This document shows, piece by piece, positions 1-6,868 of a stretch of DNA of 8,897 bases. The stretch is from Gammaproteobacteria bacterium (GTDB lineage: Bacteria > Pseudomonadota > Gammaproteobacteria > UBA9214). The first letter of the stretch is position 1, and each line of letters opens with the position of its first letter. A program made the position numbers and the translations under genes. Where the stretch lies: contig DAOVYA010000047.1 in the NCBI GenBank assembly GCA_030635865.1, positions 1-8,897 of the forward strand. The letters run 5' to 3'. Under the pieces are notes generated by a model that was not told where the DNA came from, did no database searches, and saw nothing but the letters and a program-made list of their open reading frames with translations.

Positions 1-539
1 TGACCATGCTTATCAAGCTGGCCTTCTACAAACTGTCCGAGACCAGTTACCGTTCCATGGCCAACATGCGCAAGTTGACCCCGCGTCTGAAGTCACTGAA
101 GGAGCGCTATGGCGATGACCGCCAGAAGCTCAACAAGGCCATGATGGAACTGTACAAAAAGGAAAAGATCAATCCACTCGGTGGTTGCCTGCCGATCGTG
201 GTGCAGATCCCGGTATTTATTTCCCTCTACTGGGTGTTACTGGAAAGTGTCGAGTTGCGCCAGGCACCGTTCATGCTGTGGATCACCGACATGTCTGCGC
301 CGGACCCATTTTATATCCTGCCCCTGTTAATGGGTGCCACCATGCTTATTCAGCAGCGGCTGAATCCCGCGCCCATGGACCCGATCCAGGCCAAGGTAAT
401 GATGGCGCTGCCGGTCGTGTTCACCGTGTTCTTCGCCTTCTTCCCGTCAGGCCTGGTGCTCTACTGGGTGGTCAACAACACCCTCTCCATCGCCCAGCAG
501 TGGGTGATCACCCGGCGTGTCGAGGCGGGCGGAAAGTAG
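1..539 (+). CDS. yidC: Membrane protein insertase YidC (C-terminal part, 5' truncated by window)
   Basis: YidC inserts and folds inner-membrane proteins, alone or with SecYEG. The reading frame is open from the window edge (first full codon at base 3), so the ATG at base 6 is internal and the periplasmic domain and first core helix lie upstream. Counting residues from the codon at base 6, the cytoplasmic hairpin is at about 20-55 ([11 protein letters not shown]), followed by NPLGGCLP at 56-63. A membrane segment follows at about 60-80 and SVELRQAPF at 81-89. More membrane segments lie at about 103-116 and 134-157, with the family signature [10 protein letters not shown] at 145-154, then NN and QQ. 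All of these match the conserved 60KD_IMP core of proteobacterial YidC. The tail after the last helix is short and basic (RRVEAGGK). It is followed by mnmE on the same strand, the usual rpmH-rnpA-yidC-mnmE order. Confidence 0.97.
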   Translation, partial: TMLIKLAFYKLSETSYRSMANMRKLTPRLKSLKERYGDDRQKLNKAMMELYKKEKINPLGGCLPIVVQIPVFISLYWVLLESVELRQAPFMLWITDMSAPDPFYILPLLMGATMLIQQRLNPAPMDPIQAKVMMALPVVFTVFFAFFPSGLVLYWVVNNTLSIAQQWVITRRVEAGGK

Positions 540-583
540 TCCTGTTACGGCTGTTAATGGCGGGGTAAGGCCCGCTCCAGCTT

Positions 584-669
584 CGTCATTGCGAGGAACG
601 AAGTGACGAAGCAATCTCCGGATAATGGATTCCAGATAGTAAGATTGCCGCGCTACGCTCGCAATGACG
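584..669. repeat. Palindromic intergenic repeat, CGTCATTGCGAG family, copy 1
   Basis: An 86-bp imperfect palindrome lies between yidC and mnmE. Its ends are a perfect 12-bp inverted repeat: CGTCATTGCGAG at 584-595 and its complement at 658-669. The arms are unequal: a 35-nt arm (584-618, containing GAAGTGACGAAGCAATCTC) and a 29-nt arm (641-669, containing CGCGGCAATCTT when read on the - strand), around a 22-nt centre. A second copy in reverse orientation is at 4709-4815. Repeats starting CGTCATTGCGAG are scattered between genes in many bacteria. Their translations give the familiar spurious peptide RHCERSAAI, seen here on the - strand. As RNA it would fold into a long hairpin and could act as a terminator or processing site after yidC, but no T-tract proves this. 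Confidence 0.88.
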
Positions 670-709
670 AGATCTTTTTAATAAGCCAGTGCTTCCCGTG
701 CGACCCGGC

Positions 710-2056
710 ATGACCACAGACACCATTGCAGCAATCGCAACACCACCCGGCCTCGGCGGCGTCGGCATCGTGCGCGTCTCGGGGCCTGAAGTGCCGAATA
801 TTGCAGAACAATTACTCGGTCGCCTGCCGACACCGCGTCTCGCGGAATTGCATGACTTCGTTGAAGCAGACAACAGCCTGATTGATACCGGCCTGGTGTT
901 GTACTTCGCGGCACCGGTTTCCTTTACCGGTGAGCATGTGCTGGAATTGCAGGGCCATGGCGGACCGGTGGTAATGGACCTGTTGCTGGCGCGGGTGTTG
1001 TCACTCGGTGCGCGCCCTGCCCGTCCCGGCGAATTTTCCGAGCGTGCTTTTTTGAATAACAAACTCGACCTGGCCCAGGCCGAAGCAATTGCCGATTTAA
1101 TCGAAAGCAGCACCGCGCAGGCGGCACGTGCAGCCGTGCATTCACTACAGGGCGTGTTTTCACAGCGCGTACATGCGCTGGTGGAGTTGCTTACCCGGAT
1201 ACGCATGTACGTCGAGGCGGCCATTGACTTTCCCGAAGAGGAAATCGACTTCCTGTCAGACAAGGGTCTTGCGCAGATGCTGAAGCAATTGCAGGCAGAC
1301 TTCGCAGGTTTGATTGCCGGCGCACAACAGGGCTGCCTGTTGCGCGATGGCATGACGGTCGTGATCGCAGGAAGGCCGAATGCCGGCAAGTCCAGCCTGT
1401 TAAATGCCCTGTCCGGTCGCGACGCGGCGATTGTGACGGAAATTCCCGGTACGACGCGCGATGTGTTGCGCGAACACATCCAGCTGAATGGCATGCCGCT
1501 GCATATTCTCGATACCGCCGGGTTGCATGACAGTGATGACCCAGTGGAACAGGCCGGTATGCAGCGTGCCCGCACGGCGCTGGAGCAGGCCGACCGGGTA
1601 TTACTGGTGATCGATGACCGGCAGGGATTTACGGCTGCGGACGCGGCCATTCTTCAGGACCTGCCCGCGGGTATCGCCTGTACGCGGATCGCGAACAAGA
1701 TTGACCTGAGTGGCCGCGAACCAGGACTGGATGCAAGTGACGATGAACCGCTGGTTGCGCTCTCTGCAAAAACCGGTGCGGGTATGGACAGCCTGCGAGA
1801 ACACCTGAAACAAAGTGCAGGTTTCAGCGACCAGGCCGAGGGCGGGTTCAGCGCGCGGCGCCGGCATCTTGATGTACTGGAGCGGGCACACGAACATTTC
1901 GAGACAGGCGTAAAACAGCTTGAGCGTCGGCGCGCCGGTGAATTACTCGCCGAGGAATTGCGACTGGCCCAGCAGCAACTAGGGGAAATCACGGGCGAAG
2001 TCACCAGTGACGAACTGCTGGGCAGGATTTTCAGCAGTTTTTGTATCGGAAAGTGA
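710..2056 (+). CDS. mnmE: tRNA uridine-5-carboxymethylaminomethyl modification GTPase MnmE (TrmE)
   Basis: With its partner MnmG, MnmE builds the (carboxymethyl)aminomethyl group on wobble U34 of several tRNAs. It uses GTP and a tetrahydrofolate one-carbon donor in the cytoplasm. The protein is 448 aa, close to the usual ~450. The N-terminal folate-binding domain starts [21 protein letters not shown]. The G domain shows P-loop GRPNAGKSS (221-229), IPGTTRD switch I, DTAG (268-271) with the downstream Glu280 matching the catalytic Glu of the E. coli enzyme, NKID (329-332) and SAK (352-354). The C-terminus is FCIGK, with the conserved Cys. I chose ATG 710 because homologues begin about three residues before DTI. 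An in-frame GTG at 689 would add seven residues, and neither start has a clear Shine-Dalgarno. mnmG does not follow directly. Confidence 0.96.
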   Translation: MTTDTIAAIATPPGLGGVGIVRVSGPEVPNIAEQLLGRLPTPRLAELHDFVEADNSLIDTGLVLYFAAPVSFTGEHVLELQGHGGPVVMDLLLARVLSLGARPARPGEFSERAFLNNKLDLAQAEAIADLIESSTAQAARAAVHSLQGVFSQRVHALVELLTRIRMYVEAAIDFPEEEIDFLSDKGLAQMLKQLQADFAGLIAGAQQGCLLRDGMTVVIAGRPNAGKSSLLNALSGRDAAIVTEIPGTTRDVLREHIQLNGMPLHILDTAGLHDSDDPVEQAGMQRARTALEQADRVLLVIDDRQGFTAADAAILQDLPAGIACTRIANKIDLSGREPGLDASDDEPLVALSAKTGAGMDSLREHLKQSAGFSDQAEGGFSARRRHLDVLERAHEHFETGVKQLERRRAGELLAEELRLAQQQLGEITGEVTSDELLGRIFSSFCIGK

Positions 2057-2102
2057 GGCCGTGCCGGCTGCCTGATGTATATTTGATCCAGGCTATGTCC
2101 TC

Positions 2103-2109
2103 AAGGAGG
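2103..2109 (+). promoter_or_regulatory. Strong Shine-Dalgarno of the cNMP-binding protein gene
   Basis: AAGGAGG lies 5 nt before the ATG at 2115. It is the best ribosome binding site in the window and fixes that start over an out-of-frame ATG at 2111. It suggests efficient translation of the small protein. Confidence 0.8.
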
Positions 2110-2114
2110 CATGA

Positions 2115-2579
2115 ATGTCAGCAGCAATAAATGCCATTCTGGAGCACCCCGGGTTCCCGCGGCGCAAGGCCTGGTGGCGGGAAGACTTTGGTGCGGGGCA
2201 GGCCATCATTGAAGAGGGCGATATCACAAGGGACCTGTACCTGATTGAAAGCGGTGTTGTGCGCGTTAACAAGGATGTCGAAGTCAGAGAGGATCAGCAC
2301 ATGCAATCAGGTTTACTGGAGCTGAGCGCGGGTGAAATTTTTGGTGAGTTGAACCTGTTTGGCGAGACCACGCGCAGCGCATCAGTCGTTGCCCTGACAA
2401 AGGGTGTATTGATACACATCGATGGCAGTGTGCTGTCGGAATTCATGGACCAGCATGTCGAGTTGGGCTATGCCCTCATGAAAGAATTTTTCATCAGAAT
2501 ATCCGACGCGCTGAGTGCTTCCAACGACCGTTTTAGCGCGCTTTATGCAAGACAATTGCTCCAGGATGAAGACCGCTGA
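2115..2579 (+). CDS. Stand-alone cyclic nucleotide-binding domain protein
   Basis: This 154-aa soluble protein consists almost only of a cNMP-binding fold (CRP/PKA-R type). The beta-roll runs from about residue 22 to 105. The phosphate-binding cassette reads GEIFGELNLFGETTRSAS (73-90). By alignment with E. coli CRP, Glu78, Arg87 and Ser88 match its ligand-contacting Glu72, Arg82 and Ser83, so binding of cAMP or another cyclic nucleotide is plausible. The C-terminal helix (about 106-150) is where CRP would dimerise, and the protein ends there. No helix-turn-helix, kinase, channel or other output domain is present, so it is not a CRP-type transcription factor; it may act by binding a partner or nucleotide. 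Its strong ribosome site and the 58-nt gap after mnmE suggest independent expression or read-through from mnmE. No specific role can be assigned. Confidence 0.88.
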   Translation: MSAAINAILEHPGFPRRKAWWREDFGAGQAIIEEGDITRDLYLIESGVVRVNKDVEVREDQHMQSGLLELSAGEIFGELNLFGETTRSASVVALTKGVLIHIDGSVLSEFMDQHVELGYALMKEFFIRISDALSASNDRFSALYARQLLQDEDR

Positions 2580-2737
2580 ACAGGGCGGTAAATACACGAT
2601 GAAGACTATCCCGGATTGCGCCTGATCTGGCTTGAAAACCTATAGTAATCAAAACATCAAATTTCATGCCCACCCTAAAATAATATATAAGTCCTTGTTT
2701 ATCAAACATCTAATGCTTACGTTTCAGGCGTGGATTC

Positions 2738-3631
2738 ATGCAGAAGCCTGATGCAGAAAAAATGAGTTCGCGCGAACTGGGTCTGGTGCTGGCGCAGCAA
2801 TTACTCGATGTTGAGGATCTGCACTACGGTTTATGGGACCCGGACCTTGAGTTATCACTCGCCAATATTCCGCTGGCACAGCAGCGCTATTCAACACTGT
2901 TACTCGAGTTGCTGGGTCGCCTGCTTGCCGGCATTACCCGGCCACGGATTCTGGATGTTGGTTGCGGTACCGGGCACATGTTGCAGCAGATGCTGGAGCA
3001 CGGTTACGCAGTGGATGCGGTGAATCCTTCTGCGCATTTGAACGAGCAGGTGCGCAAACGCCTGGCGCGTATCAATGCCACATCGACCCGGTTGTATGAA
3101 TCCGATTTTGAGTCGTTGCCGCTTGATGAACTTCGGCATCGTTACGACCTGCTTTTGTTCAGCGAAAGTTTTCAGTACATCCCTCTTCCAGAATTTTTTG
3201 CGAACAGCTCGAGTTTGCTAAAGCCCGGCGGTTGCATTGTGATTTGTGACTTTTTCAAAACGGCCGCGCATTGCGATGGCCAGCCCGGTGACCGGAGTTT
3301 CAGTGGCGGACACATCCTCAGTGAGTTCTATCGCCTGGTCGGAGAATCGGCTTTCAGGATTGAACAGGACATCGATCTGACAAAACGGGTCAGCCCGAAT
3401 ATCGCCTTGCTGGATGAGTGGTTGACCGGGCGGCTGGTGCCGGCGGCCGGCTTGATCGATGTGTACCTGCAGGGCGCCTATCCGAAGATGAGCCGCCTGG
3501 TGAAATGGCTGTTGCGTCGAAGACTGGCGCGCGTCCGTTACAAGTACCTCTCCGGTAATCGTAGCCAGGCGGTGTTTGAGAAATACAAGAGTTACCGCCT
3601 GATCGTGCTACGACCGGATTCGGTCAGGTGA
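2738..3631 (+). CDS. Class I SAM-dependent methyltransferase, substrate unknown
   Basis: This 297-aa predicted cytoplasmic enzyme has a Rossmann-type methyltransferase core. Motif I, ILDVGCGTGH, is at residues 71-80 and binds SAM. The end of the second strand reads AVDAVNPSA (91-99), with Asn96 where most relatives carry an acidic residue that holds the SAM ribose. An acidic SDFESLP follows at 122-128. The fourth strand is YDLLLFSESFQYI (136-148), and the post-core motif is LLKPGGCIVICDFF (160-173). The first 60 residues (including DLHYGLWDP) and the basic tail (about 248-290, WLLRRRLARVRYKY) probably form the substrate-binding lid. Overall it resembles the UbiE/Methyltransf_11 group acting on small molecules. 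The start is uncertain: ATG 2738 has only weak AGGCGTGG upstream, and ATG 2762 would drop eight residues. It stands alone, 158 nt after the cNMP gene and 374 nt before tetR. Confidence 0.9.
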   Translation: MQKPDAEKMSSRELGLVLAQQLLDVEDLHYGLWDPDLELSLANIPLAQQRYSTLLLELLGRLLAGITRPRILDVGCGTGHMLQQMLEHGYAVDAVNPSAHLNEQVRKRLARINATSTRLYESDFESLPLDELRHRYDLLLFSESFQYIPLPEFFANSSSLLKPGGCIVICDFFKTAAHCDGQPGDRSFSGGHILSEFYRLVGESAFRIEQDIDLTKRVSPNIALLDEWLTGRLVPAAGLIDVYLQGAYPKMSRLVKWLLRRRLARVRYKYLSGNRSQAVFEKYKSYRLIVLRPDSVR

Positions 3632-4005
3632 AGCGCAGGACTCCTTGTTTGCGGCCACCAGGCAGTATTTATGGCCTGCTCTAAAATTATAGTCAGGTAG
3701 CGGCTAGAGATGACTGGATTGTCCGAAAGTCGTGCTATTAAACAGGTATACGATAAGTATATATTAAACCCTAATTAATAGGTTTTCTATTTGTTTTTAA
3801 AAGGAATTAATAGTCATGTGTTCGGGTTTGGGGTGTGCACAGCGTGTAAAATAGCCCTGTTTTAGGCCAGTTTGGGGGTATTCCCCATATATTCTGTGTA
3901 TTAAAAGGGGTTGGCTACGGCGTGCCTTGATATCCGGGCTTTCTATACCTTTATCAGGAGCTTATGAGTTTAGTGTTTGACTTAATTATATAGTACACTT
4001 CATAT
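3632..4005. other. AT-rich gene-free stretch upstream of the TetR-type gene
   Basis: No credible protein gene lies in these 374 bases. The first part holds a weak 5-bp hairpin (CAGGC 3659-3663 / GCCTG 3674-3678) without a T-tract. From about 3730 to 3815 composition turns strongly AT-rich (ATATATTAAACCC, TTGTTTTTAAAAGG), unlike the GC-rich genes around it. A short palindrome TGGGG-GTATT-CCCCA lies at 3873-3887. A tiny ORF with an AGGAG site occupies 3964-3993. The length and composition suit a regulatory region for the TetR gene, or a remnant of an insertion or deletion. I see no recognisable riboswitch or sRNA. Confidence 0.5.
3964..3993 (+). other. Nine-codon ORF with ribosome site, in frame with the TetR gene and ended by TAG
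   Basis: AGGAG (3956-3960) lies 3 nt before ATG 3964, which opens MSLVFDLII and stops at TAG 3991-3993. The frame is the same as the TetR gene: after the TAG come four sense codons (YTSY) and then the TetR ATG at 4006, which has no ribosome site of its own. It could be a leader peptide allowing re-initiation, an older start cut off by a nonsense mutation, or chance. The TetR protein looks complete without it. Confidence 0.3.
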
Positions 4006-4674
4006 ATGACTGAATGCACGCGTCCGTCGCTGCGCGAACGCAAGTTTGCCAAAACCCGCCTGTCCCTGGCCGAGGTGGCCGCACAGCACATGGAAGTGGC
4101 GGCTTTTGAGACACTTTCTGTCAAGGCGCTGTGTGAACGGGTGCAGGTCTCCGAGGCGACCTTCTTTAATTACTTCCCGAAAAAGGATGATCTCATCGTC
4201 TATCTGGATCGCCTCTGGACACTGGAGCTGAACTGGTACGCGCGGCAGTCGGCAGAACAGCATTCCGGCCTGGCGGTGATCGAGGCCATGTTTCGTTACA
4301 CCGCGATCCAGGTGCAGAAAAAGCCGGGGCTGATGGGAGAGATCATTGCCCATGAGGCGCGCGCCAGGGAGCGCAGCGCCGACCCGAAGATTACCCGTGC
4401 AGAACGCATGCTGGCATTCCCCGACCTGGACGGCATTGGTGAGATGCCGGATGACAGCCTGGAGCATATATTACGTGCAGCACTGCAAGAGGGCATCGAC
4501 CGGGGTGAGTTACCGGCAAATACCGCTGTTACCGCCGCCATGGTCGGGCTGGTGTCGATCTTCTACGGTGTGCCGCTGGCACTGCAGCACAGTAACCCGG
4601 CGGCGATTGGTGCGATGTACCTTCAGCAGCTGGCGATACTCTGGGAAGGGTTGCGCGTGGTATCGGGGAAATAA
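4006..4674 (+). CDS. TetR/AcrR family transcriptional regulator
   Basis: This 222-aa one-component DNA-binding regulator has the normal size for the family. The N-terminal TetR_N domain spans about residues 10-65. RERKFAKTRLSLAEVAAQHM forms helix 1. LSVKALCERV and SEATFFNYFPKKDDLI (about 37-64) form the helix-turn-helix, with the typical F-NYF-KKDDL ending. The rest is the all-helical ligand and dimerisation domain, too variable to name a ligand. TetR proteins usually repress a divergent or adjacent transport or metabolic gene, but no divergent gene exists here, so the target is unclear. It may act on itself or on the downstream cluster. ATG 4006 gives the usual short lead before helix 1 but lacks a Shine-Dalgarno. 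A TATAGT at 3989-3994 could serve as a -10 for a nearly leaderless mRNA, though no good -35 is seen. Alternatively, translation may re-initiate from the small upstream ORF. Confidence 0.92.
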   Translation: MTECTRPSLRERKFAKTRLSLAEVAAQHMEVAAFETLSVKALCERVQVSEATFFNYFPKKDDLIVYLDRLWTLELNWYARQSAEQHSGLAVIEAMFRYTAIQVQKKPGLMGEIIAHEARARERSADPKITRAERMLAFPDLDGIGEMPDDSLEHILRAALQEGIDRGELPANTAVTAAMVGLVSIFYGVPLALQHSNPAAIGAMYLQQLAILWEGLRVVSGK

Positions 4675-4708
4675 GCATCGTTTGTCTGCTTTTATTTTGT
4701 CATTGTGA

Positions 4709-4815
4709 GCCCCTTACCCGTCATTGCGAGCAAAGCGCGGCAATCTCGGGAAGCTGGCAGCGGACTTGAAGAGATTGCCACGTCACTGTGTTCCTCGCAA
4801 TGACGGGTAAGGGGC
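4709..4815. repeat. Palindromic intergenic repeat, CGTCATTGCGAG family, copy 2 (inverted relative to copy 1)
   Basis: The 107-bp palindrome between the TetR gene and the response regulator gene has perfect 22-bp inverted ends (4709-4730 and 4794-4815). The CGTCATTGCGAG core is at 4719-4730, with its complement at 4794-4805. Here the short 29-nt arm comes first (4719-4747) and the long 35-nt arm second (4771-4805), the reverse of copy 1. By eye, long arms of the two copies differ at 4 of 35 positions and short arms at 3 of 29. The extra 10 matched bases outside the core (CCCCTTACC type) are specific to this copy. It would fold into a long hairpin and may end TetR transcription. A weak AAGCA/TGCTT stem followed by TTATTTT (4673-4698) lies just before it. 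Confidence 0.88.
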
Positions 4816-4868
4816 CAGCAACGAATGATTTTTGTTAAACGGCTTACTCTAGATAGTAATTTATTCAA

Positions 4869-5525
4869 ATGCAGATACTCCTGGTTGAAGATGACATATC
4901 CCTGGCGGAAGGGCTGCAGAAGGGGCTCAGGCGTGAAGGTTTTACGGTCAACCATGTGTCCAATGGCGCCGATGCAATCCACGCTGTAGATACCAATACA
5001 CCGGACATCATGACCCTGGACCTGGGCCTGCCGGACCTGGATGGCATGGATGTTTTGCGACGGGTCCGTAAAAAATATCCTGATCTTCCCGTACTGTTAC
5101 TCACGGCACGGGACACGCTGGACGACAAGGTCGCCGGGCTGGACACAGGTGCGGATGACTACCTGGTGAAACCCTTTGCAATGCAGGAGTTACTGGCCAG
5201 GCTCAGGGTGCTGGAACGGCGTGTCAGCACGACTGCTTCCAGTGAAATACAGATAGGTGATGTCTGCCTGGATACCGCTACACATCGGGTGGTTATCAAC
5301 GGCACTAATGTTGAACTGTCCCGCCGAGAATACATGCTGCTGAAGGCATTGATGGAAAATGCCGGGAGAATTCAAACGCGTGCAAACCTGGAATCCAGAC
5401 TGTATAGCTGGGGTGAAGAGGTCGCAAGTAATACGATAGAGGTTCATATCCATAATTTACGTAAAAAACTGGTGCAGGATTTTATCAAGACGGTTCGTGG
5501 TGTCGGTTACACGGTCAAAAAATAG
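4869..5525 (+). CDS. OmpR/PhoB-family response regulator (QseB/PmrA-like)
   Basis: This 218-aa cytoplasmic DNA-binding regulator is phosphorylated by the kinase encoded next. The receiver domain covers about 1-115, with acidic pocket Asp8-Asp9, phospho-acceptor Asp51 (LDLGLPDLDG), Thr79 in LLLTARD, and Lys101 in the LVKPF motif. The winged-helix output domain covers about 126-217, with recognition helix SNTIEVHIHNLRKKL and the usual TVRGVGYTV ending. All activation residues are present. It heads a five-gene cluster and its stop overlaps the kinase GTG by one base, so expression is translationally coupled. No clear Shine-Dalgarno precedes ATG 4869. A loose TTGTTA (4832-4837) and TAGTAA (4854-4859) may be the promoter, right after the palindromic repeat. 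Regulators of this kind usually control their own operon, so the FTR1 genes downstream are the likely target. This is inference. Confidence 0.95.
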   Translation: MQILLVEDDISLAEGLQKGLRREGFTVNHVSNGADAIHAVDTNTPDIMTLDLGLPDLDGMDVLRRVRKKYPDLPVLLLTARDTLDDKVAGLDTGADDYLVKPFAMQELLARLRVLERRVSTTASSEIQIGDVCLDTATHRVVINGTNVELSRREYMLLKALMENAGRIQTRANLESRLYSWGEEVASNTIEVHIHNLRKKLVQDFIKTVRGVGYTVKK

Positions 5526-6868
5526 TGGGTTCAATCCGCATTTTTTTGATTGTTGTCATTCTTTCCATTATGACGTTGGGTATTTTTATATCAGCACTAC
5601 ATGGTTACCGTTCCGGCATACTCAATGCACAGAAAATATTTGATAGCGAACTTGCCGATACAGCTCAACTGCTTTCTGTTGTTCGTGACGGTGATCATCC
5701 GGGCGGTACTGCTGCTCTTGAAACCACGCGCTACGTCTTCCAGATTTGGCGGGATGGTACACTTCTTTTACGCTCCGCGAACTCACCTGAAATACTGGTG
5801 GCGCCTCTCAAAGGCGGGTTCCACGATCGTAACTTCGATAATCACCGCTGGCGAACGTACAGTTTGTATCATGAATTAACCGGGCGCTGGGTCATAACAG
5901 CTGAGCGGCTGGATATTCGTAACTCGCTGGCCGAGAATATTGTGCTTGAATCGGTTTTACCGGTGTTGCTTCTGCTGCCGGTGCTGGCGGTGGTTATCTG
6001 GATTGTTGTTGGCCGTGGTCTTGCGCCGCTGGAACGACTGGCTAACGTACTCGGACACAAGCGCGCAGACGATCTAGGCCCTATACCACTTGAAAACCAG
6101 CCCGTTGAGTTGACAAGGTTGACAATTTCGGCGAACGATTTACTCCGCCGGCTGAAGGCGTCCTTTGAAAGAGAAAAGCAGTTTACCGCCAATGCAGCGC
6201 ATGAATTACGAACGCCTGTCAGTGCACTTAAAATACATCTGCATAATCTCTCACGGGAACTGCCCGACGGAGATGACCGGTTGCAGGCACTTGTTACGGT
6301 AACAGACAGGATGGGTCACTTGATTGAACAGATACTTGCATTGCACAGAACCACAAGTGACCAGTTTATTGCCAACTTTACTACCCTGGATCTTCATACA
6401 CTGGTACAGGATGTGATCGTAGGCAAGTACGCGTTACTGGAGGAAAATAACCAGCAACTGGAGTTAAGGGGGGCCAATTGTTATCTGCAGGGGGACCGGT
6501 TTGCGCTTGAAACATTAATACAGAACCTGCTCGGTAATGCGGTTAAATACACGCCGGAAGGCGGCTCTATACTTGTCACAATTAGCGGTTCAGGCAATGC
6601 GATAATACTGCGTGTAGAGGATTCGGGCCCCGGTATTCCCGAGGACCAGTACGAGCTTGCTTTTAACCGGTTCCAGCGTATTGGCGGCGACCAGAACAGC
6701 TCCGGTGTTGTGGGTTGTGGGCTGGGTTTATCCATAGTCAAACAAATTGTTGAATTGCACCAGGCACAGATAACACTTGGCAGATCTTCGGTGCTGGGCG
6801 GCTTGTCAGTGAGTATCGTGTTTTCAGAAAAACGGGTGGCAGGGCCTGATGGACAAAAAGATGTGTAA
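5525..6868 (+). CDS. Membrane sensor histidine kinase (QseC/PmrB/TctE-like)
   Basis: This 447-aa inner-membrane kinase pairs with the preceding response regulator. It has one membrane helix at about residues 4-24 and a periplasmic sensor region at about 27-138 that opens with the QseC/TctE-type FDSELAD. A second helix lies at about 141-162, then a short linker beginning GRGLAPLERL. The dimerisation domain carries His226 in AAHELRTPVSAL. The ATPase domain has Asn338 in NLLGNAVKYTP, DSGPGIP at 366-372, an F-box (FNRF, 380-383) and GCGLGLSIVKQI from 398. The enzyme appears fully competent. The GTG start at 5525 shares one base with the regulator stop (TAGTG). The sensor region contains several His and acidic residues (GGFHDRNFDNH) but no ExxE iron-binding motif, so the ligand cannot be read from sequence. 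Given the FTR1 neighbour, a metal or envelope signal is plausible. Confidence 0.95.
   Translation: MGSIRIFLIVVILSIMTLGIFISALHGYRSGILNAQKIFDSELADTAQLLSVVRDGDHPGGTAALETTRYVFQIWRDGTLLLRSANSPEILVAPLKGGFHDRNFDNHRWRTYSLYHELTGRWVITAERLDIRNSLAENIVLESVLPVLLLLPVLAVVIWIVVGRGLAPLERLANVLGHKRADDLGPIPLENQPVELTRLTISANDLLRRLKASFEREKQFTANAAHELRTPVSALKIHLHNLSRELPDGDDRLQALVTVTDRMGHLIEQILALHRTTSDQFIANFTTLDLHTLVQDVIVGKYALLEENNQQLELRGANCYLQGDRFALETLIQNLLGNAVKYTPEGGSILVTISGSGNAIILRVEDSGPGIPEDQYELAFNRFQRIGGDQNSSGVVGCGLGLSIVKQIVELHQAQITLGRSSVLGGLSVSIVFSEKRVAGPDGQKDV

Noticed and set aside
586..1650. Long open frame on the - strand (354 codons) antisense to mnmE
   Set aside because: It is a shadow of the mnmE coding frame: low-complexity Ser/Arg/Ala composition, no domain, and an N- or C-terminal segment made only of translated palindromic repeat (RHCERSAAI type).
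2572..2589. Possible terminator ACCGC/GCGGT hairpin at the end of the cNMP gene
   Set aside because: The stem is only 5 bp, overlaps the stop codon and is not followed by T residues.
3763..3785. AAACC/GGTTT palindrome in the AT-rich gap
   Set aside because: Only five base pairs around an AT-rich centre, expected by chance in this composition.
3816..3854. Twelve-codon ORF (ATG 3816, MCSGLGCAQRVK) in the gap upstream of the TetR gene
   Set aside because: The AAGGA upstream is about 11 nt away, too far, and nothing else supports translation.
3977..4006. Promoter with -35 TTGACT at 3977-3982 for the TetR gene
   Set aside because: Any -10 at proper spacing would fall on or beyond the TetR start codon and is a poor match, so it cannot drive the full-length gene.
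4834..4848. PmrA-like box (TTAA, TTAC) before the response regulator gene
   Set aside because: The half-sites are 9 nt apart rather than the ~11 expected for OmpR-family tandem sites and the second is degenerate.
4692..4982. 96-codon - strand frame across the second palindromic repeat
   Set aside because: Its sequence is mostly the repeat translated (RHCEEHSDVAISS, DCRALLAMTG) plus antisense of the response regulator; this is a well-known source of false hypothetical proteins.
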